This document shows, one piece after another, positions 1-10,771 of a stretch of 27,500 bases of DNA. How positions within the stretch are numbered: the stretch's first letter is position 1; every line of letters starts with the position of its first letter. The DNA comes from Glandiceps talaboti. Its lineage: Eukaryota; Hemichordata; Enteropneusta; Spengelidae. The stretch lies in contig NC_135565.1 in the NCBI RefSeq assembly GCF_964340395.1, positions 10,084,242 through 10,111,741 on the forward strand. Direction: 5' to 3'. The position numbers and the translations under genes are program-made. The notes under the pieces are model-generated. The model worked only from the letters and a program-made list of their open reading frames with translations, was not told where the DNA came from and ran no database searches.

Positions 1-29
1 TATGTCACAAAACATTCTTGGATCTCCCC

Positions 30-420
30 AAAAATGTTTTAGTGTACATCAGTACATGTAGCGACACCTGTGTAGTGTCATTTTGATTCACAATTTTTTC
101 ATAAAATATGAAAATCTGGACAAACTTGTGACCATCAGTAGTAATTCAGTTGTGACGTCATGACAAGCAAATCTGTCAGAAATCAAATTCCCTCAAAAAA
201 TAGCACCAAAACTTTCTGCAAACATTTCAAAAATGTTATAACATACATCAGAGAATATAGCGACACACCTGTAGTGTGTTTTTTATTCACAAATATTTAT
301 GAAAATATGAAAACTAGAGGAAATTTTTGTGCAGACAATATTGTTTACAACTTTAAAGTGATGACGTCACATCTCTTTGTTATCCTAAATTCCATAAAAT
401 TCTCTGAGAATTTCACTAAA
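30..420. repeat. Diverged ~200-bp tandem duplication, each copy with a CRE palindrome
   Basis: Two diverged direct copies lie downstream of the NHL gene. The shared core reads GCGACAC followed by ACCTGT or CCTGTGTAG and starts at 61 and 260; it is followed in both by TATGAAAA and then by TGACGTCA (152-159 and 362-369). TGACGTCA is the consensus CREB/ATF palindrome. No convincing protein is encoded; the open frame 160-468 is A/T-rich and unlike any family I know. Confidence 0.6.
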
Positions 421-426
421 ATAATT

Positions 427-432
427 TTTATT
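427..432 (-). terminator. Candidate polyadenylation signal of the kinase-NHL gene
   Basis: AATAAA on the minus strand, about 50 nt beyond the TAA stop at 480-482. A second AATAAA (479-484) overlaps the stop codon itself. The placement fits a very short 3' UTR. Assigned by position only. Confidence 0.4.
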
Positions 433-479
433 TCTTGTAAAATGTACACCGTACTACCCGTTGTGTAGAGTAGATTTCT

Positions 480-1309
480 TTATTTGGTGTAAACTTGGAT
501 ACAGTTGATGCGTGGCTGTGAAACTATAATCCTAGGATCATTGTGATGCTTACAAACAGCAATGTAACGACCCCAGTCTAGGTAATCTCCAACTACTTTA
601 ACTTCTTCTCCATTCTTTGTATATTTCACAGTGCACCACCTAAGTAACCCCCTAAGTGACCTGACCTGAATACTATAAACATTATCCCATAAATCTACAC
701 TTAGCCCACAGGGACTCCACAGACCATCAACCAATGAGAATAGAAAGTGTAGTTGGTCATTGTATACTTTGATACTACCATCACCCTCACCACCACTACC
801 CCAGTCAGACACAAGGACATTATTGACAGAATTGACAACAACACCCCAAGGGTTAATGATTTGTCCTTTCTGACCTTGACCTTTGACCTCTGCTACACTT
901 TCCCCATTCATGTCATACTTGACCACTCTCTTCCCTTTACTATCTGTGACAACAAATCCTTCATGTAGTAAAGCAATACGCTCAGGATTTATGTTGTCAT
1001 GTTGACAAAATATTTGTGTAGTTTTAGAATTTTGTTGATAAACAACGACTTGGTGATTAGCAGTATCACTCATGAAATATTTATTAGTGGTTGTCACGGC
1101 AACATCATGCGGCTGGAATTCTTTGGGAAATTTACCATCAAATCTGATCTCAGAGTCCAGCTCATATTTAGAATTCAAAGTAAGAACTGAATGGCTGTTT
1201 GTAGCTGCAATGACCACTTGACCAAGGTGAGTTGTGGTCACTCCATTTGGACCTTTGAACTTTACTGGCCCACTTCTACCATTTAGTTCCATGGTTACTT
1301 TCCACTGAC
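480..1309 (-). CDS. Last coding exon: NHL-repeat beta-propeller domain
   Basis: The minus-strand acceptor (TTACATTACAG) precedes 1309 and the frame runs 276 codons to TAA at 480-482. Repeated blade signatures are visible: GPNGVTTT, PHDVAV with FMSDTANHQVVVY, PERIAL with FVVTDSKGKRVVKY, INPWGVVV with VLVSDWGSG and SIKVY, and SPCGLSVD with NVYSI. The P-x-G-[IV] start and the strand ending in D-x-x-x-x-x-V-x-V-Y are the NHL pattern seen in TRIM2/TRIM3/TRIM71-type proteins; about six blades fit the length. No RING, B-box or coiled coil is encoded with it here. NHL propellers bind proteins or RNA. The acceptor phase (1) matches the donor at 3972. Confidence 0.85.
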
Positions 1310-3328
1310 CTGTAATGTAAACAAAGGTCAAAGGTCAACAAGCAGACTAGAAGCATTTCAATGGTACCAGAATATTAAATATTATTGGAATTGTTGATTA
1401 TGTGGTCAAAAAATTTTAATTGCCATGGAAATGTAAAAATCATGAAATAGAATGTTAATGTATGCAATGTTTGTGTGCAAATAAATTACCATGGCAACCA
1501 ATCAATATTTAATTTTTTTTAGGAAAAAATATGAATAGGATATAAAAGGTGGTGATATATATTTTATTACATGTGGACAAATTTCTGTTGTTTTTTTAAT
1601 TGCCATCTATACTTGATTTTTCAAAATAATTTTCAAAATTTTTGAAAGGTAGGTAACCATAGCAACATAATTTGTATCTTTTATCCAAATGTTTATTTTC
1701 TTGATATCTCAGAAGCCAGTTGAGATAAAACCTTCAAATTTTCGACAACAAAAATTGGTTTATGTCATAATACCTGTAGAAAGCTCATTGGTTTGAATTT
1801 TGTATAAAACATTCTGTATTGAGGGATTTCCATGGCAACCATCTAACTCACATTTTATGTCCGTTACAAGTCAATAACTTATTGGTTTAAAACAATAATG
1901 CTACAGAATATCAGTTTCATTTATTACTATTCAAATACAAACTACATATTTATTGTGCGTTTTATGTGGAACCATAAATATTTATTGCCATAGAAACCAG
2001 TTTGCTTCAAATAATAGAAAATACAAATTGTACAATAACACTTGCATTGTAATCTGAATAATTTTATTTTTTTAAATTAAACAAATTCTAATCTGAAAAT
2101 TTACAAATCATGAGACCAGTCCTAAAGGTGTGAATATAATGATTGTTTTACATCAATCAAACTGTTGCCATGGCAACTGGAAACTATCATGGGGGAGGGG
2201 GTACTAACCATGAATTAATGGCTACAATTGCTCAAAACAATTTATGGATAAATTTAAACCATGTATATTTACCATAGAATAAATGAACAGCCATTCAACA
2301 TTTTGCTAAAATTTTACATTTCAATGACAACAGATTGAATGTAAACAAACAAAGATATTGCATTGAGAAGCATGGCGAAATGTCTGCAAATATTGTTATC
2401 ACCCACTGCTTGTAAATGTTTGCAATATGTGTGAATATGCATGAACAATGAAGATTATTTTTGATATTTTATATTTTGATAACTTTCAATGAATTGATAC
2501 ATGTAGGAAATTATTCCTCACATGCAAGAACAATATTGATATATATATAGATTTTAAATTTATAGTCTATAAATTGTAAGATCACAAAAACTAAATAATT
2601 TTGTCATCAAGTCAAGTTCAAGTGACTTGGATAACTTCAATAGTATTATTCACAAAGCTTCTATACACAATCAAAACTGTGGAGCATTATTTAATTAATT
2701 TACTCAATTTTTTTATTTTTATATTTTTCAGGAGTCTACATTTTCTCGCTCTTCTCAGGCAACTATTTATGACCACAAGTGGTTTCCCATGAGCAGTAAG
2801 ATTGACCAGGTACTCCCCAGGATGTTGCATTTTGTGAAAGCTGTATCTACAGAAGAATACTTTGATGAGGTGAATACCAGAGTGTGCTGTATATCACTGT
2901 CAAGCACACAAACCAAAAGGCTCTTGTCAGGGCCAACACATCCTCCAGAAAGAGATACTGTAACCATAACAATGTTTACCTGAATTTTCCATTATAATAG
3001 ACCCTTTTCAACTGTTTAGGTGTGACCTCATGTGATATAGATTGGCATGTGTTGCAGTGGTATATATGGCGCCCTCACTTTGTCTTTATTTTATACCTTT
3101 GTTTTTACTTATCCTGACTTATGTATGTATTTCTTGTGCTTGGTGTCTGCCTATACATTGCATAGCCCTGTTTGATATTTTTGCTGTCTTTGTACAACTT
3201 AGAAGAAGTGTAAATATACTACATGTAGTAAGTAGGTCACTTTTTAGCACAACTGAACTGATATGATTCAGTGGTGCTATAGGCATGGTGCAGTGTCCAT
3301 CCATCTGTCCTGTGTGTGTGTGTGTGTG

Positions 3329-3389
<61 letters not shown>

Positions 3390-6300
3390 TATACTCAACA
3401 ACTGCCAGACCGATTGCATTGGTATTTGGTGGGAGACTGGGGACATTATATTTGGTGTCTATTTGGGAATTTGTTCAAAGCAAAGTGATAGCATCACAGG
3501 TATGTGTGTATTTAAGGGTGTCATATATTTGTGATTTAATTATTAATATATACCACCTAGGTATTCTACATTCGACGATGGTAAAGAATGTCCATACAAA
3601 CAACAATTATTATTTGCATATTTAATCAATTGTGGTCAGGAAATGTGGCCTCATGAATTCAAAGAAAAGCTTTACAACAATGAGTTTAATGTTATATCCG
3701 TCTTAGTTCTAATCAATGCAGAATCAGAATGTATAAAATATCAATTCTCACAAGCCTTTGGATATTTTTCTGCTCATGCTACGAAAAAACATCTTTGATG
3801 TTGACCTCTTGGACAGTGCTGTAAAGAAGCCCACAGGTTACAAAAATGAAAATAACCAACATTTATAGATAATCACCTCAAGTGTAACAAGGACATATTT
3901 GCATCTAGGGATGTGCTAAATTCAATTATGGATAATTTGTGTATTTAGTGTTGCAAATTATTTACACCCACCTTTTTTGTCCCATCGTTCCTTCACGTTT
4001 TCGGACACCATTCTCCTCTGTGCAGCATGAGATGTATCGCTACCTTTCTGCTCTTTTTTGCCTACAAAAGTAAAGTAATTACAGAAAAAGTTATGACTGC
4101 ATCTCACAGCCGAGACTGAAATATCAGTCGTTGTGGGTGTTCTCTTCCCTTTCCACAAACAAGGCATGATGAGGATGCTGCTGCATTGTACATACAATAA
4201 CAAACTTTTTTTTTTACACATCTTGTAGCATTTTGCAATGCATTGAGTTGCAAACACAGATATGGTCATGTTAATTGATAAACTTATGAACATGACAAAC
4301 TTATTTTACACAAATTAAAAATCCAAAATAAATACGAAATCCCTGTACAAATGGCCACTTTAACTTGTCTAATCAATGGAAATTATAGTAAAGTTTCACT
4401 GTTTTTAGCACAACTGAACTGAGGTTCAGTAGTGCTATAGGGATCGCCCGGCGTCTGTCTGTCTCTGTCTGTCTGTCTGTCTGTGTGTGTAAACAACTTA
4501 AAGTCAAAAACTGCTGAACAGATTGCCATGATATTTGGTGGGTCCATTATCTTGGGTGTCTAGTTGGGAAATTGTTCAAATCAAAATGATCGCATCACAG
4601 GTGTGTGATTTGGGTCAAAAGTGTGATTTTTGGTCAAAAACTTAAACTCAGAAACTACGGGGCAAATTGGTGCGGAATTTGTTGGGAACATTGTTAAGGG
4701 GATGTAAAGTAAGATTTGTACATGACATGATGATTCCATCAGTGATATGCAAATTAGGGCTAAAAATGTGTCTTTTTGGTTGAAAATCTATAATTCCAAA
4801 ACTGCTGAGCAGATTGGGCTGATGGGAATGCATCTAGGGATGTATGGACGAAGAAATATTAAGCATACAAAGATTCCATGAGTGATATGCAAATTAGGTG
4901 TAAAAATGTTCATTTTCGGTCAAAAACTTATATCTCAAAAAGTACTTGATCACCGAGTCTGAAACTTGGTGAAATGTTTCTGAAAGTGTTAATCTGCACA
5001 TTTTCTTCACAACATTTTGAGAAAATTGGCCATAGCGACCATGACCTCGCCCTTAGCAACAACCAAATGGCAGTATATTTTAGGCAAATAACAACATCAT
5101 CTGGTAGGCAAATGAGTAAACATTCCAAAAATGTATGCAAATACCCTAGCAACCATGACCACGCCCATAGCAACAGCCAAACGGTCGTGTATTTCACAAT
5201 GATAACAACAGGAATTGATAGACAATTAAATATACATTCAAAAAATGTATGTAAATTTGCCTAGCAACAAGACCACGCCTATAGCAACAGCCAAATAATC
5301 ACGTATATTGCAAAGATGACAACATGAATAGAAAGACAAATGAATAATCATTCAAAAAAATGTATGCAAATGTGCCCAGCAACAAGACCACACCCATAGC
5401 AACAGCCAAATGATCACACATATTGCGAAGATAACAATGGGGATTAATAGACAATTGAATAAACATTCAAAAAATGTATGTAAATATGCCTAGCAACAAG
5501 ACCACGCCCATAGCAACAGCCAAATGATCACAATATTGCATATCATGTATATTGTATATAAGATAATATCAGGAATTCATACACAAGTGAACAAAAACAT
5601 ACAAAAATGTATGCAAATATATCTATCAACATGACCACGCCCATAGCAACAGCCAAATGATAGCATATATCGTAAAGATAGCAACATGGTTGGATAGGCA
5701 ACTGGATAGTCATTCACCAAATGAACACTTATTGTTAGCATGCACTACCATATGGATAAACATTTTAAAAAACTGTACAGTTGTGCTACAACGCCATTGG
5801 CGGTATTTTTTTTCGAAAAGTCACATGTGAGTGAGTTATTCTCCAAAGCTTGTATGATTAACATAACCAACAACCTGCCAACCCTGAAAACACTGATTAT
5901 AAATGAAAAAGGTTGTAAAGCTCTGCAACCATTCAGTTTCTGAAAAGTACAAAAAGTTGCAATTTACAAGTTTGACTAGTCAGAGCATTGCTTCTTAAAA
6001 ACTTCAATGTACACGATACAAGAGAAACACTGAAAAGGAATCACATTGAACACTCAGGCTGTACCATACTCTGCTAATCCTTACTGTTTATGTTAGGTTG
6101 TTTGGGTTTTTTTGTTTTATTTTTTTTATTTTTTATTTTATTTATTTATTTATTTATTTGTTTTTATTTGTTTTATTTTATTTTATTTTATTTTTTTATT
6201 TATTTATTTATTTATTTAATTATTTATTTATTTTTTTTTTTTTTGGGGGGGGGGTTTGCACAAAAAAATCGTTTTACTTTCAATAACTTTAGGAGATATA

Positions 6301-9300
6301 ATTAACTACCTAAATACCTTCAGTTAACTTACTTTGATCGGCGATGGAAGCTGCCTCAACTCTTCTTGGAAGGGTTTCTTCTTTGTGCTTGGCATGTTTC
6401 ACAGTAACAGCCTGCATTGCTCCTTCATTATATTTCACACGAGGGGTTGGTTTTTTGCCACTACTTTTTATCTGAAAATGTTATTCATTATGCCAATGAT
6501 GATATGATTTTTCTAAGTCAACTGTAAAGAATCAATTTTGCAAATGATTGAAATAAAATACTTTAATCTGATGACAAAAACTGATAAATCCAAGTTCATT
6601 TCATTTGCAATATAATAATAATTCAACCTATCAAAAGATGATTTTGACAAGTGATTCCTTCAGGATGAGAGATACCGATTGTATGTTTTCATCAATGTGT
6701 CTGGATACTATTTCATTTCAATTGAAGCACCATAATCTTTCCATAATATGTGAAGTTCAAGAAGTGTTATAATACAGCTGAAGTAAATTAACTGTGTAGA
6801 ATTAGATGGCTTTGTACATAGATCAATTGCCACCTTCAAGAAGTTGTAGTGATGAAGTAATACACTTACCAGTTTCAAGTTTCTTATGACATCAGATACT
6901 ACAATTAACATGTCTTCGTCAAAACTTTCTGCAATCCTCTTGACTTGTGGTAGTATTACTATAGGAAAGAAAGGGAAAGAATGACTAATATTGAAATAAT
7001 TCCCATATGTAGAACACTAGCAGCAATTGTTTTGAAGACACAGCCAAACAAGCACATTTCACAGTACTTGTAAGTGGTAACTAATAATTACATAGAGAAT
7101 GGTTTTCCTCACTGGTAGAACTATGTTTTACATCGTAGGTTAAGTGTAAACAACACAATTTATAAACAACTTACCACTGAAATGGGGTCTCTTAACAGGA
7201 TCTTTATCCCAACATTTCACCATTAGCTCTTTCAATCCCTGGGGAGCATCAACAGGTACATCATCTAGGTTTGGTCGAGCTTCAAACATTGCCACAGATG
7301 TTTTGATATGTTCAATGTTAAAAGCTCCTGTAAGTGTAAGGAGATTCAAAGGTAAATTAAATTCTTCTTTGTACGACATGACATTGAAAGCTAATCATTT
7401 CTCAATCAGAATGCATGTACCAAATTGTATGTGTATAACAAATCTGATCATGAGGTGAGAACTTGAGCAATAAAAGCTGTTTGGGGGAAAAATACATCAG
7501 TTTCTTGCCAAACATTGTGCCTTGAAACTTGCAGTCAATTCGTTTCAGCTGGTTGTTGAAGTCAATATAGTGACATCGTCATTTTTATCTGCTTTTAAAC
7601 TACTAAAGGGGTTAAAACAGGATACACACAGATGAAAAAGATACAATTGGTTTAAAATTTGTCGTAGCCAAGACCCTATCAGCTGAATCCTGCAAAGAAA
7701 AACTAAATGTGGCTGAATTTCCTGTCCAATCGCATTCTTTTGAGGCTGCCATACCCCACAGGTACACAAATTATATCTGTAGCCTTTGTGGCATAAATGA
7801 AGACATGTTTTGTGGAAAATGTGATAGGAATACAAATGTGCCCAGTCATAATATGATATACAATGGAAACACCTTATTTAAACCTGAAAGGGAACATGAG
7901 TAAATACCTTTATAGGGCTTGTTTCTTGTTGTTATCTCCCAGATAACAATGGCAAAGCTGGAAGGAGAACAAGGAAAAGTAATTCTTTTTGGGTTTCGTG
8001 TATACCTGTTTAGACTTTATGACATATCTTTATTTCAATTGTGAGAATATATATTGTTCATGATAACTCTTATGGCAGGGTTACTATAATTGTCATCGAC
8101 ATTATGTCACCTATGTGATTCCATATACCATTAGCTAATTCTCATCAATTTCTATGCTACATGTATGTAGAAAATCACAGCACTTATCAGTGACGACGGA
8201 GACAATTTTGTTTTGAATTTGCTAAAGGCATTGTCTTAATGTATGATTAACTGTACATTGACAAGTTATTTCAATAGACTGGTTCAAGCCTTATACCATG
8301 CATGAGCCGAGTTTAACAAAAATATGGCATATACTCTGGCCATTCTACGTCACGATAAAACTCATCTGTGTCACGACAACACGTGTCTACATCACTGGTT
8401 CTGCTTTGTTTGAAATATGAGTCAAAACATTCAAAATTGCCATTACTTTCCCCGATTTTCCTTCTATATTACAGAGTCTGGCACTGGTATAATTATGTTA
8501 TTCTCCAAAAGTTTTCTTCATTCACCTGGAAAATACTTGTGACCTAGGTCACAAGTATTTTCCGGCTGAATGAAGAATAATTGTGGAGAATAACATAATT
8601 ATACCAGTGCCAGACTCTGTAATATAGAAGGAAAATCGGGGAAAGTAATGGCAATTTTGAATGTTTTGACTCATATTTCGAATTCAAACACAGCAGAACC
8701 AGTGATTTAGACATGTGTTAATTGTTATGACATAGACATGTGTTGTCATGATGTAGAACGACCAAAGACAAGAGTGTATATTCCATATTTTTTTGTTTAA
8801 CTTGGCTTGTGCATGGTATAATTACCTGTAAACATCAAACTTCTCTGAAACTGGTCTGTCTGGATCTTTCAGATGTTCTGGTGGAATATGAGTGGTGGTT
8901 CCAGCTCCTTTTGTTGTAGTGACGACACTATCAGTTCTTATTTTTGACACTCCAAAATCAGAAATCTGGGAAGACAAGACGATGTACATGGTGAATATAA
9001 AGAGAATTGTGTACAGCCTTGCAGAGAGAAAACATTTATGTCGATCAATTATTCAATCAAATAATCAATAAATCGATTGATCAATCAATTACATGCTTGC
9101 TGTCCCCTGTGGTATGAATGGCGAATTTAGAAGTATATTGTTGCAGTATACTTTCCCACTTGACATGTTTTTATTATTAATGTTTGTATTTTTTTATGGA
9201 GTGACATTGTTGCATCTGAAGTCCAATACAACATCCATGACTAGCTGAGAAATGTAGTTTGATCAACATATATGAATACACTAATCGGATCACTTCTCAC

Positions 9301-10733
9301 CTTAATTTCCATGAATCCGTTTAGAAGCAAGTTTGCTACTTTCAAATCCATGTGTAAAAGTTGGTATGGTCCTAACTTGTGGAGAAAATTCATGCCCTCA
9401 CTGGTTTCATGAATGAACTGACATCTCAGTGACCATGGAAGATTACATCTTCATCCGAGTGTCTAAGAAATTTTTTTTTGTACACTTTGCTGTTCCAAAT
9501 TCACAAAGTAAAGATCAATTTAGAAACCAGTACACCACTCTCTCCAGGGGAATGTGTACAGAAATGTTATTGTTACTGAAAAAGTACAGCCATTTACAGT
9601 TCCTTGTTGATGAAAGTGATCAACAGTGGTAATGATAATCACACCCTCTGAATACCATTCAGTTCTGCAAAACTGTTCTCATAAAATGCCAGCTAGTGTT
9701 ACTAAATAATTTTGTGAACAATGATGCATGTAATATTTGATGGACTAAATATACTTCAATGCCAGCATCACCTAAACTTGACAATTCTTAGGCTAGAGGC
9801 TCAAGTATTTCTCTCTCTGTGGGGGTAATTTTCTTACACAATTCATGCACCTAACTGAAGGTAACGTGTCTTTTATGGATGTTGTCAATATATGTGTCCT
9901 AATGTTGCTTAGATTATGTAACATGATACGTGCTTTCTATGCTTTGACTGTTGAATTCAGAATATTACAGTACTGAAATTTGTGTTAGTTCATGGTTAAA
10001 AAAGTAGTCATGCCATTGTTTGGATATTTATCTAAGTTTAGATATAAATATGGCTCAGATTTGAACGTATCGAGTTTTAGCAATAATTGTCATCTATTTG
10101 ATGAAATTAGAAGACAATGTTATCCTCACTTTCCTAAAAAGCTGTCAAGTTTTCTAGTTGTTTTTAATGTTAATAAATATTACTTTCTATTTGTCAAAAA
10201 ATTGCTGATGGTTGCTAATTTGTATTTTGATTGATTGCTTGTGTGTTCATTGTCTGTATATCAACACAGGCACATTATGGTTTTGTAAATGATCAACTTC
10301 TTCTCTAGCAGAATTCAGTTGCAATGAGCATACTCCATGTTTAATAGTTAGCAAAGTCTTACATCTTTTCATTACATTACTAGCTGAGACAGGAATAGTT
10401 CTCATTTATGTATACACTATGTACAAACACATCAATCATGACAGAAAAGTGGAGATAAACTACCATGGTATTGATTGAGATGGTCTTGATTGTAAGTTCT
10501 ATTCATTTCTATACAAACTGCTTGCCTTAAATTAACTTGAAGCAAAACTGAAATCTGAAAAAAAGGAATAAAAATGGTCTTTGAATGATTGGATCAAATC
10601 AAGTCTTCTGTTTCTTGGTTTGTGTACTTTGACTGTTGTAGCCTTTGCCTATTCAAGTTTTACTGCTTTCTCTCAGGTTGCAAGGCAGATTGGTGGTGAA
10701 GCATACAGAGACAGAGACAGACAGACAACACAT

Positions 10734-10771
<38 letters not shown>

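Noticed and set aside
480-1309. NHL exon as part of a TRIM-type E3 ligase gene
   Set aside because: No RING, B-box or coiled-coil exon on this strand; the phase-matched upstream exons lead to a kinase instead.
2767-2967. Minus-strand 66-codon frame opposite the orphan plus-strand frame
   Set aside because: Shadow of the plus frame; no splice sites join it to the kinase-NHL exons in phase.
3311-3390. Z-DNA-forming (TG)n tract as a regulatory element
   Set aside because: The tract sits in an interspersed repeat whose copy at 4404 also carries TCTG units at this site, so it is part of the element rather than a local feature.
4928-5264. Overlapping frames of 89-96 codons on both strands
   Set aside because: They lie in the 114-bp tandem array and reflect its periodicity (114 is divisible by 3).
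6090-6305. Hydrophobic FLF/YLFI frame as a membrane protein
   Set aside because: It translates a T-rich simple repeat; hydrophobicity is a by-product of poly-T.
9992-10234. 80-codon plus-strand frame
   Set aside because: A/T-rich, low-complexity, no recognisable motif or splice context.
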